A stretch of DNA of 64,000 bases, taken from Luteolibacter rhizosphaerae (GTDB lineage Bacteria > Verrucomicrobiota > Verrucomicrobiia > Verrucomicrobiales > Akkermansiaceae). Of the stretch, positions 26,803 through 35,763 are shown piece after piece. The stretch covers positions 434,001 through 498,000 of the forward strand of contig NZ_JAPDDR010000003.1 in assembly GCF_025950095.1 (NCBI RefSeq), in the 5' to 3' direction. The notes under the pieces are model-generated. The model did no database searches. It saw only the letters and a list, made by a program, of their open reading frames with translations, and was not told where the DNA came from. Positions within the stretch are counted from its first letter, which is position 1. Each line of letters starts with the position of its first letter. The position numbers and the translations under genes are program-made.

Positions 26803-29054
26803 GAAAGGGCAGCGGAAATGCGGTGTTGTCGGCTCAGATCGATTCGCGACAGATGGAATGCGAGCGTCGATTCGGCTCCTTGGTTCTGATTGATATGATC
26901 TCTCAGGAGGGCGTCGCGGCATCCTCCGGAACTCTCGTCGTAAAGTGGTAGACCAAGATCGTTGCGGCCAAGGAACCATTCGAAGCAACGCAAGGCATGG
27001 CCGGACCAAGCTACGTCACCAGTGACTTCGTACGCAGCGGTGCAGGCGGAGATGATTGCGTGTGCTTCCACCGGCTGTTGGTCGAACCGGGCCTTTTCGC
27101 CTTCGCGTGGCCAGAAGCCATGGCAGCCTATCGGTGAAAATTGTCCGCCGTCCCCCGTTTGCTGTTCGATTAGCCAAGCCAGCGAGCTGAGGCCGATCTC
27201 CACCGCCGGGGCTTTTCCGGAAATGATGAGGGCATGGGGTAGCTTCGCATTGTCGTAGGTGGCGATACGTTCGAACCAACGCCAGCCGGGACCGGAATTG
27301 GCGTGGAAGAGATCAATTAGCCGGGCTACCAGAATATCTTGCATCCTGGCTACCTCCCGGTCCCCGGTGAAGGCTCGCAAGTACTCGTGGATGGCCACCA
27401 AGGTGAAAGCCCAAGCCCGCGGCGAGCTGAAGTGCTTTACCGCAGGCAGTCCTCGCTGGAAAAGGAGGGCGCAGAGATTGCGATAGCCTTCGTTTGCAGA
27501 GCGGCCCAGAGCGGTACCCGCTGCCCAGAGCGCCCGGGCGTGGCTATCTTCGGAGCCTTTGCTCTCCAGCCACTGCCGCTCGTGATTCATGAAGTTCCGA
27601 AAGCGGCGCGTGTTTGCATCAAAGGCATACCAAAGGAAGGCCAGATAGGTGCTCGCCAGCGCATCGATTCTCGTGTCCGCTCCGTGTTCTTCCTGATGGA
27701 GGATCGTGAAGATGAAGGCCCGCGCATTGTCATCGGTGCAGTAAGCCTCGTGATAGTTCGGTACGTTGTAGATCGCGTGCTGGAAAATTCCCGTGTGATC
27801 GGTCATCCGGAAGAGGTGGTCCAGTTTCGCAGGTGGGACGGCGTAGCGCTCCCGCGTGGACTCGCGTTCTTCCATCGCGGAGGAGGACATCGCGCTCAGA
27901 CCCGCACGTGCCAGATCGAAACTCTCCATGTAGCGCCGGGCCACGTGCGGCCAAGTCATCTTGCGGCCTTCCTTCCAGGCCTTTTTCCGCATCGCGGTCA
28001 TCCGGGTGGGATGCTTCAGGAGATCGTTCACCGCGGTGGCGATCGCTCCAGGGTCGGCGAAGGGGACAAGCACTCCCCGCTCCTCAGCAAGCAGTTCCAA
28101 GGCATGCCAGTAGGGCGTAGAGATGATCGCCTTTCCCGCGCCGAAGGTGTAGGCCAGCGTTCCAGACGTGATCTGTTCCTCGTTCCGGTAGGGAGTGATA
28201 TAGATGTCCGCCCCGCCAATGAACTCTTTGAGCTCTTCCATCGAAACGAAACAGTCATGGAAAACCACCTGGTCCTGCACTCCCAGTTGCCGCGCCAGCG
28301 CCTGGAGTCCTTCGCGGTACGCTTCTCCTTGGCTCGCGATCAGGTGAGGATGAGTGGCCCCTACCACCAAATAGACGACATCCGGGTTCTCAACCAGAAT
28401 GCCAGGCAGTGCCTCGATTGCGGATTCTATCCCCTTGTTCGGAGAGAGAAGGCCGAAGGTGAGCAGCACTGTTTTTCCCTCGGCATTGAAGATGTCCTTG
28501 TAGAAATTCGAGTCCACAAAGGGCATGTCGATCACGCCGTGGGGGATGAGGTCGATCTTGTCACGCTCGATCCCGTAAGTTTCCACGAGCAGACGTAGCC
28601 CCCGCTCCGCCATTACAATGAAGCGTCGCGAGAGTTGGTCGAGCCGTTCCATTACGTGGCGTTGCGCCGGATCCGGCTCTTTCAAGACGGTATGGAGCGT
28701 GGTCACCACGGGCTTCTTCAGCTGGTCCAGAAAGCCTAACAGGTGCGCTCCGGCCGGGCCGCCGTAGATACCGAACTCATGTTGGAGAGAGACAACCTCC
28801 ACATTGTTGATGTGAAGGAACTCGGCCGCTCGGGTGTAGGATTCGGGATCGTTCTGATCGATTACGAAGCGTACCCTGGTGGGATAGTCATAGCCCTCCG
28901 CCCGATCGTTCATTGCTCCTGCAAAGCAACTCGTTGCAGGAAATTCAGAAGCGATTGCCTCGCAGATATCGGCAGTAAACGTGGCGATGCCGCATCTCCG
29001 CGGCGGATAATTGCCGATAAAGGCGATATGACGGGTCGACAAAGCAACTTTCAT
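26799..29054 (-). CDS. GT4 glycosyltransferase fused to an alpha-helical C-terminal domain
   Basis: 751 residues. N-terminal GT-B glycosyltransferase (about 8-390): glycine-rich GNYPPRRCGIATF, the acceptor-domain block LQHEFGIYGGPAG, the donor-binding LLTFGLLSPNKGIE, and YITPYRNEEQITSGTLAY in place of the E-x7-E motif. The C-terminal ~330 residues (about 415-751) are helical with TDDNARAFIF, SEDSHARALWA and PVEAHAIISACTAA, reminiscent of an alpha/alpha toroid as found in glycosidase-like domains. Operon with the GH130 gene. Together they probably build and trim or recycle a mannose-containing glycan; that is inferred from context. Confidence 0.83.
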   Translation of the reverse strand: MKVALSTRHIAFIGNYPPRRCGIATFTADICEAIASEFPATSCFAGAMNDRAEGYDYPTRVRFVIDQNDPESYTRAAEFLHINNVEVVSLQHEFGIYGGPAGAHLLGFLDQLKKPVVTTLHTVLKEPDPAQRHVMERLDQLSRRFIVMAERGLRLLVETYGIERDKIDLIPHGVIDMPFVDSNFYKDIFNAEGKTVLLTFGLLSPNKGIESAIEALPGILVENPDVVYLVVGATHPHLIASQGEAYREGLQALARQLGVQDQVVFHDCFVSMEELKEFIGGADIYITPYRNEEQITSGTLAYTFGAGKAIISTPYWHALELLAEERGVLVPFADPGAIATAVNDLLKHPTRMTAMRKKAWKEGRKMTWPHVARRYMESFDLARAGLSAMSSSAMEERESTRERYAVPPAKLDHLFRMTDHTGIFQHAIYNVPNYHEAYCTDDNARAFIFTILHQEEHGADTRIDALASTYLAFLWYAFDANTRRFRNFMNHERQWLESKGSEDSHARALWAAGTALGRSANEGYRNLCALLFQRGLPAVKHFSSPRAWAFTLVAIHEYLRAFTGDREVARMQDILVARLIDLFHANSGPGWRWFERIATYDNAKLPHALIISGKAPAVEIGLSSLAWLIEQQTGDGGQFSPIGCHGFWPREGEKARFDQQPVEAHAIISACTAAYEVTGDVAWSGHALRCFEWFLGRNDLGLPLYDESSGGCRDALLRDHINQNQGAESTLAFHLSRIDLSRQHRISAALS

Positions 29055-29195
29055 GGCGGGCGAAATCGAAATGATCTCGCGCTCTCCATGGCGGCGGAAT
29101 CCGAGGATCCCGACAAAAGGCCCTTAGCCCCTTACGAAACGAATTACAGTAGCCGCGATGCGACCGGTAACAAGGAATATCGCGACACCTGATGC

Positions 29196-29465
29196 CTACT
29201 GCCTGCCGCTCAGGCAGAGCTTGATCCGGTCTTCGAGGAAATTGGTGACGGAGGACAGCGAGCGCTTTCCCGATTGCGGGGACTCGAAGATCGAGCCGTT
29301 CTCCGGCTCCGCACTGCCGTTTGGCCCCGGCTCGATGAACATCACGTAGCGCGGGAAGCGGCTTGGCAGCCACACGATCTCCGGGGATTTGATGAAGGTC
29401 TTCACCAGCTCCTCCACTTCGGGGCGCTTCGTTTCTGGGATGGAATCGTTCAGGGTGATTTTCAC
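29196..29465 (-). CDS. Small conserved hypothetical protein
   Basis: 89 residues from GTG 29465 (VKITLNDSIPETKRPEV); an ATG at 29513 would add 16 residues (MADPLAPPAGIS...). Codon use is strongly GC3-biased like its neighbours, which supports coding. Content: an N-terminal strand and helix (EVEELVKTFIKSP), then WLPSRFPRYVMFIEPG and a C-terminal helix NFLEDRIKLCLSG. No signal peptide. It lies between ogt and the glycosyltransferase on the same strand. Function unknown. Confidence 0.65.
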   Translation of the reverse strand: MKITLNDSIPETKRPEVEELVKTFIKSPEIVWLPSRFPRYVMFIEPGPNGSAEPENGSIFESPQSGKRSLSSVTNFLEDRIKLCLSGRQ

Positions 29466-29576
29466 GGGAGTGCAGTGGGAAATCCCGGCCGGGGGTGCCA
29501 AGGGGTCCGCCATACGACTTGGCGGAAAGGGTAGCGAGGTATTTCGCGGAAATTCACGCTGCCCGGCGCGAATCCC

Positions 29577-30080
29577 TTACCACTTCAAGGCCGGGAAATC
29601 GTCCTTCGCTTCCATCCGGAGCAGGAAAGCCTTTGCCTCCAGCCCGCCTGCGAAGCCGGTGAGCTTCCCGTTCGAGCCGATCACGCGGTGGCAGGGCGCG
29701 ACGATGGAGATCGGGTTCTTGCCATTCGCCGCGCCGACGGCCCGTACCGCGCCCGGACTGCCAACCTGCTTCGCGATCTCCGCATAGCTGCGGGTTTCGC
29801 CGAAGGGGATGGTGGTGAGTGCTGCCCAGACCTTTTTCTGGAAATCGGTGCCTTTGAATGCGAGGGGCAGGGTAAAGCGCTCCAGCTTGCCGGCGAAGTA
29901 GGCGTGCAACTGCTTCTCCGCTTCGACCAAGACGGGATGCTCGGGCTTCTCTGCCATCGGCCCCAAGCGCACCCGTTCAGGTGGATCGTTCTCCCAGAGG
30001 ATCGCGGCTAGGGCATCGTCCTCCGCTACCAACGTGAGTGTGCCCACGGGTGAGTCCATGGTTTTGTAGAAAGTGCTCAT
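29577..30080 (-). CDS. ogt: Methylated-DNA--protein-cysteine methyltransferase Ogt
   Basis: Suicide enzyme that moves alkyl groups from O6-alkylguanine in DNA to its own cysteine. 167 residues with the active-site motif PCHRV (Cys130) and the DNA-binding RAVGAANGKNP helix-turn-helix stretch (Arg finger). Length fits Ogt/AGT. Divergent from an ada-alkA fusion; the 118 bp between the two starts contains a large inverted repeat centred almost equidistantly, so co-regulation as an adaptive-response pair is likely. Confidence 0.95.
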   Translation of the reverse strand: MSTFYKTMDSPVGTLTLVAEDDALAAILWENDPPERVRLGPMAEKPEHPVLVEAEKQLHAYFAGKLERFTLPLAFKGTDFQKKVWAALTTIPFGETRSYAEIAKQVGSPGAVRAVGAANGKNPISIVAPCHRVIGSNGKLTGFAGGLEAKAFLLRMEAKDDFPALKW

Positions 30081-30109
30081 GGCCTCACTATGCCCATTTG
30101 AAGAGATGC

Positions 30110-30167
30110 TGCTGGCCGTTTTCGGACATCAGGGCAAATTTAATCGCGTGTCCGAAAACGGCCAGCA
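30110..30167. promoter_or_regulatory. Inverted repeat with 19 bp perfect arms in the ogt/ada-alkA divergent promoter
   Basis: Arms TGCTGGCCGTTTTCGGACA (30110-30128) and TGTCCGAAAACGGCCAGCA (30149-30167) are exact reverse complements, separated by 20 nt of AT-richer sequence. The ogt start is 29 bp from the left arm and the ada-alkA ATG 31 bp from the right arm. It is not the TGTTC-N4-GAACA SOS box. An operator for Ada or another dimeric regulator, or a mobile REP-type hairpin, are both possible. Confidence 0.7.
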
Positions 30168-30198
30168 CGGGTGCGGGCTTTGGGGTTATGCTACTCCG

Positions 30199-31662
30199 AT
30201 GATTGATCCCGCCGCTGCTTACAACGCGATGAGTTCGCGCGATCCCCGCTTCGATGGAGTCTTCTATGTCGGCGTCACTTCCACGGGGATCTATTGCCGG
30301 CCGATCTGCACGGTGAAGGCCCCGAAGCCGCAGAACTGCCGCTTCTTCGAGAGTGCGGAAGCGGCGGAGAAGGCAGCCTTCCGGCCTTGTCTGCGTTGTC
30401 GCCCGGAGCTGGCCCCGGGGAATGCACCGGTGGATAGCGCGCATCGCATCGCCCAGCTCATCGTGCACCGCATGAACGAGGGGCTTACCGATGAAGGCGC
30501 GAATTTGGAGGAGATCGCCGCGCAATTCGGGATCAGCTCGCGACAGCTTCGTCGCATCGTGCAAAAGGAGCTCGGGGTCTCGCCGATCGAGCTGATGCAG
30601 ACGCGCCGCCTCCTGCTGGCGAAGCAGCTCCTCACCGAGACCAAACTGCCGGCTACCGAGATCGCATTTGCCAGTGGCTTCTCCAGCTTGCGGCGTTTCA
30701 ATGATGCCTTCAGTGCCCGCTATCGCATGCCGCCCACGCGCTTGCGCAAGGAATCGGCGGAGGGTGAGACGGATTGGAAATTGTCGGATACTTCCACGCT
30801 GCAGCTTGGCTACCGGCCGCCCTATGACTGGGATGGAATTCTCGCGTTCTTGAAAGGCCGCGCGATCCGGGAAGTGGAGCATGTCGCGGAGGATCGCTAC
30901 GCGCGTACCATTCGCCTCGGGAAGCACAGCGGTTGGGTCCGCGTCACGCATCTGGCGGGGAAGCATGCGCTGGCGGTGGAGTTCACGAACTCGCTGTCGC
31001 CGGTGCTGCCCGCGTTGCTGGGGCGGCTGAGGAATCTCTTCGATCTGAGTGCCAGGCCGGATGTGATCGCGGCGCATCTGAGGAAAGATCCGCTTCTGAG
31101 GGAGGGCGTGAAACGAAATCCGGGACTGCGCGTCCCCGGTGCCTTCGATGGCTTCGAGATGGCGTTGCGGGCGATCCTCGGCCAGCAGATCACGGTGAAG
31201 GCGGCCACCACGCTTTCGTGCCGCTTCGCCGAAGCCTTCGGGGACGAAATCGAGACTCCGCTGCCGGAGCTGTCACGTCTTTCACCGCTGGCTTCACGGG
31301 TCGCTGTTGCCACCGTGGACGATGTGGCGAAGCTCGGGATCGTGAGCGCGCGCGCGAAGAGCATTATCGCGATGGCCCGTGCCTTCCACATGGACGGTTT
31401 GCAGCTCGAACCCGGCGCAAATCCGGAGGCTGCGGTGGAGCGGTTGGTGGCCCTGCCGGGCATCGGGCCGTGGACGGCTCACTACATTGCGATGCGCGCT
31501 TTGCGTTGGCCGGATGCTTTTCCGAAGGAAGACATCGCGGTGCGAAATGCGCTCGGCCGCGTGAGTGCGAAGGAGGCGGAGAGGCTGTCCCAGCGCTGGC
31601 GGCCATGGCGCAGCTACGCGGTGCTGCATCTGTGGCGGAGTTTATCGGCGCAAGCGGCCTGA
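30199..31662 (+). CDS. Ada-AlkA fusion: alkylation-response regulator and 3-methyladenine DNA glycosylase
   Basis: 487 residues in three parts. Residues 1-85 are the Ada metal-binding domain with Cys33, Cys37, Cys64 and Cys67 (IYCRPIC...FRPCLRC), where methylphosphotriester transfer activates the protein. Residues ~90-190 are an AraC-type helix-turn-helix region (EEIAAQFGISSRQLRR). Residues ~200-487 are an AlkA glycosylase with the helix-hairpin-helix LPGIGPWTAHYIAMR and catalytic Asp in PKEDIAV. ATG 30199 is preferred because it begins the Ada domain; upstream in-frame sequence would cross the inverted repeat. The O6-methyltransferase function is supplied by adjacent ogt. Confidence 0.92.
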   Translation: MIDPAAAYNAMSSRDPRFDGVFYVGVTSTGIYCRPICTVKAPKPQNCRFFESAEAAEKAAFRPCLRCRPELAPGNAPVDSAHRIAQLIVHRMNEGLTDEGANLEEIAAQFGISSRQLRRIVQKELGVSPIELMQTRRLLLAKQLLTETKLPATEIAFASGFSSLRRFNDAFSARYRMPPTRLRKESAEGETDWKLSDTSTLQLGYRPPYDWDGILAFLKGRAIREVEHVAEDRYARTIRLGKHSGWVRVTHLAGKHALAVEFTNSLSPVLPALLGRLRNLFDLSARPDVIAAHLRKDPLLREGVKRNPGLRVPGAFDGFEMALRAILGQQITVKAATTLSCRFAEAFGDEIETPLPELSRLSPLASRVAVATVDDVAKLGIVSARAKSIIAMARAFHMDGLQLEPGANPEAAVERLVALPGIGPWTAHYIAMRALRWPDAFPKEDIAVRNALGRVSAKEAERLSQRWRPWRSYAVLHLWRSLSAQAA

Positions 31663-32355
31663 TTGAATGCGGCCCTCTGCATTGGCCTGCCAGAACTCAA
31701 AGCCGGTGAGATCGAGACAGGTGAGTTCTCCTCCCTTGGTAATCCCGGTATCGATACAAATGGTATGCCCGAGGTCGGTTATTCTCCCGAACTCGTTGCG
31801 GGTGTGACCGCAGATCACGGTTCTCCCCGATTGATGGGGTAGAGCCATGGACAGGGTCATCCATTGCAGGCGTTCGGACTCTTCCTCGGCAGGAGACATG
31901 GAAGATCTGATTCCGCCATGAACGAAGATGAAGTCATCCGTCTCGTGCCAGTTCACGCAGGTGTTCTCTAAGAAGTACCAGTGGTGGAAGGGCACGACAC
32001 GGATGAGCTCCTCGCTACTGCCAGCACCGTAGCTCGCGAGGGAGTTCTGCCCCGCGAGGGTTTCCCAGACCAGGAACTTGGTGGGGTCGAGATGCGCATC
32101 AAGAAAGATCTGATCGTGATTGCCGCGAAGGAAGATGGTGCGCGGGCGCGATGCGAGAGAGCAGAGGATCTCGAGGGTGCCTTTTACGTCCGGGCCTTTG
32201 TCCACATAATCGCCGAGGAAGATCAGCCAGTCGCCATCGGAGAGCGGAATGCTAGCAAGCAAAGCCTCCAACGCACGGGTGTGGCCGTGGATGTCGCCGA
32301 TGGCGAAAACTTTAGAACCCACGCTGGATTCCAGATCTGACACGGGTTCAGCCAC
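31642..32355 (-). CDS. Metallophosphoesterase (PPP/calcineurin-like Ser/Thr protein phosphatase)
   Basis: Dinuclear-metal phosphatase in the cytoplasm. All PPP blocks are visible: GDIHGHTRALEALL, FLGDYVDKGPD, LRGNHDQ, FVHGGIRSS and the late His in VICGHTRNEFGR. 237 residues from GTG 32355, which overlaps the recG stop by 8 bp; a second GTG at 32343 is possible. The 3' end overlaps the convergent ada-alkA gene by 21 bp. It is the last gene of the pseudokinase-recG-phosphatase operon, so a phosphatase shares a transcript with a kinase-like protein. Confidence 0.88.
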   Translation of the reverse strand: MAEPVSDLESSVGSKVFAIGDIHGHTRALEALLASIPLSDGDWLIFLGDYVDKGPDVKGTLEILCSLASRPRTIFLRGNHDQIFLDAHLDPTKFLVWETLAGQNSLASYGAGSSEELIRVVPFHHWYFLENTCVNWHETDDFIFVHGGIRSSMSPAEEESERLQWMTLSMALPHQSGRTVICGHTRNEFGRITDLGHTICIDTGITKGGELTCLDLTGFEFWQANAEGRIQSGRLRR

Positions 32356-34393
32356 GTTGATCGACCGTGGAAGGTTTTTCGTGGATGAGCCCCCGAAGGG
32401 CGGCATGTGTATCGGATAGCATCGCATCTTCCCGGATCACCTGATCTGCCAGCGCGCGCGCTTCGCGGAGGAGTGCGGTATCCGCGAGGAAGTCCGCGAA
32501 CCTGATATCGCCCAAGCCGCTTTGCATGGTGCCCAGCACATCGCCGGGGCCGCGCAGGCGCAGGTCTTCCTCCGCGATCACGAAGCCATCCGAAGTCTTC
32601 TCCATCACTGCCAGCTTCTCCATGCCCTCGGCGCTTTTGCCGTCGGTGAGGAGGATGCAGTAGCTCTTGTGCTCGCCGCGCCCGATGCGGCCGCGGAGCT
32701 GGTGGAGCTGCGCGAGCCCGAAGCGCTCCGCATGATGGATGATCATGAGATTCGCATTCGGGACATCCACGCCGACCTCGATCACGGTGGTCGCGACCAA
32801 GGCCTGGGTTTCGTTGTCACGGAAGCGCCGCATCACATCCTCCTTCTGCTCGGGGTCGAGCTTGCCGTGGACCATACCCACCTTGAATGCCGGAAGCCGC
32901 TTCTGCCATTTCTCGAAAGCTTCGGTGGCGGACTCGGCCTTCAGGGTCTCGCTCTCCTCCACGAGCGGATAGACCAGATAAGCCTGCCTGCCGGCGTCGA
33001 GCTGGTCCTTCACGAACTTGGTGATCTCGGTCTGCTTCGCGGTGGTGCGCAGCGCGGTGACCATCTTGCCGCGTCCAGCCGGGCGTTCATCCAGGATCGA
33101 AACGTCGAGGTCGCCGTAGATGGTCATCGTTAGCGTCCGCGGGATCGGTGTGGCGGTCATGACCAGCACGTCGGGCGTGATCCCTTGGGCGATCAGTCGC
33201 GAGCGCTGGGTGACGCCGAACTTGTGCTGCTCGTCGATCACCACCAGTCCGAGGTCTTGGAAGGCGACCTTGTCGTAGAGCAGCGCATGCGTGCCGATCA
33301 AAACCTGTGGCGTGCCCTCGAGTGGGAGGTGGGTGCCCTCTTCCTTGGCGGCGGTCTTCAGCATCACCCGCACGCCCAGTGGCTCCAGCCATTTGCGGAA
33401 GGTCAGGAAATGCTGCTCGGCGAGGATCTGAGTGGGCGCCATCAGCGCGGCTTGGACACCGGAGTCGATGGCCAGCAGCATCGACGCCATGGCCACGAAG
33501 GTCTTGCCCGAGCCCACATCCCCTTGAAGCAAGCGGTTCATGGGGCGCGGCTCGCGCATGTCCGCCACGATCTCCTTGATCGAGCGCTTCTGAGCGCCGG
33601 TGAGGTCGAAGGGAAGGGTCTCGTAGAAGCGCTTGAGCAAGCTCGTCTTCGTGCCGAGAACGCGACCGGTGTGTTCGTGGTTGCGGGCGCGCCGCCAAAC
33701 CACATTGAGCTGCAGCGCGAAGAACTCCTCCAAGGCAAAACGCCGCCGCGCCGCCTCCGCCTGCTCGACCGCTTCCGGGAAATGCACTTCCCGATATGCC
33801 TCGTGACGCGGGTAGCTCGGATCGACATCGAAGGCGGGCGCAAGGGCCAGCGGGTCCATCGCTCCTAACAGCTCGTGGACGATCTCGCGCAATCTCCGCT
33901 GGGCGATGCCGGAAACATTCCGGTAGATCGGCACCATGCGCTCTAGGTGGATCGAGGGGCCGCCATCGAGCCGGATCACCTCGAACTCCGGGTGGTCGAT
34001 CACCAGCTTGCCGCCGGAGTCCTTCGGCTTGCCGTAGACGATCACCTCCTGCCCGGCGGCGACCATCTTGTGGATGAAGGGCATGTTGAACCAGCGGCAG
34101 GTCACCTTGCCGGAGCCGAAGACCCCGCCGGTGCCATCCATCACCACGGCCTCGTAGAATTTCCGCCGCGGGCCGAAGGCGCGCTTCATCGAATCCACCA
34201 CCGTGCCCCGCAGGCAGACCGCGGGTCCCCCGGCTTGGGCGGGAAAAGCATCGAAACGCCGCCGGTCCTCGTAGCGGCGCGGCAGCCAGTCGAGCAGATT
34301 GCCCGCGCGATGGAGGCCCGCGGTGGCGAGCGAGATGACTTCCTTCGGGACAAGGAAGCCGACAGACGCGAGCGGAGCGGACGGGACGATCAA
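32348..34393 (-). CDS. recG: ATP-dependent DNA helicase RecG
   Basis: Branch-migrating helicase that regresses stalled forks and processes Holliday junctions. 681 residues: N-terminal wedge/OB domain (to about 230), then helicase motifs I (LLQGDVGSGKTFVA), Ia, II (VVIDEQHKFGV), III (VLVMTATPIPRTL), V and VI (HQLRGRIGRG), and the C-terminal hook ADFLADTALLREAR. The start is TTG 34393, supported by GGAGG nine bases upstream, one of few clear Shine-Dalgarno sites here. Middle gene of a three-gene minus operon. Confidence 0.95.
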   Translation of the reverse strand: MIVPSAPLASVGFLVPKEVISLATAGLHRAGNLLDWLPRRYEDRRRFDAFPAQAGGPAVCLRGTVVDSMKRAFGPRRKFYEAVVMDGTGGVFGSGKVTCRWFNMPFIHKMVAAGQEVIVYGKPKDSGGKLVIDHPEFEVIRLDGGPSIHLERMVPIYRNVSGIAQRRLREIVHELLGAMDPLALAPAFDVDPSYPRHEAYREVHFPEAVEQAEAARRRFALEEFFALQLNVVWRRARNHEHTGRVLGTKTSLLKRFYETLPFDLTGAQKRSIKEIVADMREPRPMNRLLQGDVGSGKTFVAMASMLLAIDSGVQAALMAPTQILAEQHFLTFRKWLEPLGVRVMLKTAAKEEGTHLPLEGTPQVLIGTHALLYDKVAFQDLGLVVIDEQHKFGVTQRSRLIAQGITPDVLVMTATPIPRTLTMTIYGDLDVSILDERPAGRGKMVTALRTTAKQTEITKFVKDQLDAGRQAYLVYPLVEESETLKAESATEAFEKWQKRLPAFKVGMVHGKLDPEQKEDVMRRFRDNETQALVATTVIEVGVDVPNANLMIIHHAERFGLAQLHQLRGRIGRGEHKSYCILLTDGKSAEGMEKLAVMEKTSDGFVIAEEDLRLRGPGDVLGTMQSGLGDIRFADFLADTALLREARALADQVIREDAMLSDTHAALRGLIHEKPSTVDQRG

Positions 34394-34415
34394 AAGGGCA
34401 GCCTCCGGGGCGGGG

Positions 34416-35636
34416 TTACTTCACTTCGATCTGCTTGCGATCGCTCACATGGAGCACCTCGCCCAGTTCCGCCGGTTCCTTCCTGAAGGCACCGGAGACC
34501 ACCACGCGCTTCCCCTTCAGGGCCTCCAGTTCCTTCGTGTCGAAACCCGGGGTTTTCTGGTCGAGCGGGTGGGCGATCCAGCGTGGCTTGCCATCCACCT
34601 CCAACTCCATGCAGCGATATTTGCCTTGGTCCTTCACGGACTTGACCGTGCCGGCGAGCTGGGTCTTGGGATCATTCACCACGGCTACCGGCAGTGCGGT
34701 GGCCTCGCTACCGGCCTGCGTCTTGCGCGCACCGAAGTCGAGAGCGCTGGCGGCAGCCGGCTCCTTGGCCGCCGCGATCTCAGCTGCCCTTCCGCCGCGG
34801 AGCTTGAAGAAATAGAAAGCACCCGCCCCGGCCCCGGCGACCAGCAGGAAGGCGAGAAGCACCGGCACCAGCGAGCTGCTTTTCTTCACCGGCTGTGGGG
34901 CCTGTTTCTTCGCGGCCTTCATCGGGATGGTCGGCACCGAGCCGGAGGCAGCAGGCTGACCGACGATACTGAGCGGTTCGTGGAGCGCTTGGAGCGCTTC
35001 GTCCAGCGACCAGCGGTTGGGATTCGTGCGCACGGAGCCCACCCATACGCCGAGCCCTTCCCCGGCGGCGGCCGGTTGCTTGCCGCGCCAGTGAAGGGCT
35101 TTCTCGGCTAGCTCGGCCAGAGGGAGTAAGCCACCGCGTTTTTGCGGGCTGGCCAGCCATTTCATCGGGCAGATCCAGAAAGTTACCATCTCGCCCTCGA
35201 CCGGCAGCACGATGGATTCCGGGGTGGCTTCCACCCAGACGGCTTCCTCGCCGAAGGCCCCAGCGAGAGCTTGGGATGCCTCGATCGCGTGGGAAATCAG
35301 CGCCTTGGTCGAGCCAGGGCTAAGGGCCCGGGATCTCAGTAGTTCCGAAAGACGTTGACCTTCAACCCATTCGGTGACGAGGAAAGGCATGCCGTCCACG
35401 GGGTCGCAGCCGCCGTCGAGGATGGTGCGCAGGGTGGGGTGGCGCAGCTCCTTCACGCGGTCCAGAGCGGCCATGTAGGCGGCGCGCTCGGCCTCCTGCA
35501 GGCCGCCGCCATCGGGGCCGTAGGGGAAAAAGCGCCGGAGCACGACGGATCGCCCGGTATCCCGCTCCTCGGCATGGAAAACCACGCCGCTCGCGTCCTG
35601 CGCCAGGATGTCCAGAATCTCGTATCGTCCAGCCAC
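34416..35636 (-). CDS. Membrane-anchored pseudokinase with extracytoplasmic OB-like domain
   Basis: 406 residues. Residues 1-220 follow the protein kinase fold (RYEILDILAQDASGVVFHAEERDTGR; ELRHPTLRTILDGG; FLVTEWVEGQRLSELL), but catalytic residues are lost: the beta-3 lysine is arginine (VVLRRF), the catalytic loop reads VWVEATPESIVL without the H-x-D Asp and Asn, and there is no DFG. A transmembrane helix (about 258-280, SLVPVLLAFLLVAGAGAGAFYFF) leads to an alanine-rich linker and a C-terminal beta-rich region (about 320-406; GTVKSVKDQGKYRCMELE, KGKRVVVSGAFRKE) that looks OB-like. 22 bp upstream of recG. Probably a scaffold or ligand sensor, not an enzyme. Confidence 0.8.
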   Translation of the reverse strand: MAGRYEILDILAQDASGVVFHAEERDTGRSVVLRRFFPYGPDGGGLQEAERAAYMAALDRVKELRHPTLRTILDGGCDPVDGMPFLVTEWVEGQRLSELLRSRALSPGSTKALISHAIEASQALAGAFGEEAVWVEATPESIVLPVEGEMVTFWICPMKWLASPQKRGGLLPLAELAEKALHWRGKQPAAAGEGLGVWVGSVRTNPNRWSLDEALQALHEPLSIVGQPAASGSVPTIPMKAAKKQAPQPVKKSSSLVPVLLAFLLVAGAGAGAFYFFKLRGGRAAEIAAAKEPAAASALDFGARKTQAGSEATALPVAVVNDPKTQLAGTVKSVKDQGKYRCMELEVDGKPRWIAHPLDQKTPGFDTKELEALKGKRVVVSGAFRKEPAELGEVLHVSDRKQIEVK

Positions 35637-35763
35637 TCGCCCTGCACTACCAGAGTCCCGGCGGCTTCGCCAATACCTCCGTCACTTCCCGGACTTTCTT
35701 TTTCCGTGATTTCCGCGTATTTAGTGCTTTCCTCCGCCCGCCCGAGAGTCCGTCCCGTCTGCC

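Noticed and set aside
30110-30167. Reading the ogt/ada inverted repeat as a LexA site or terminator
   Set aside because: It has TGTCC/GGACA and not TGTTC-N4-GAACA, and no T tract follows either arm.
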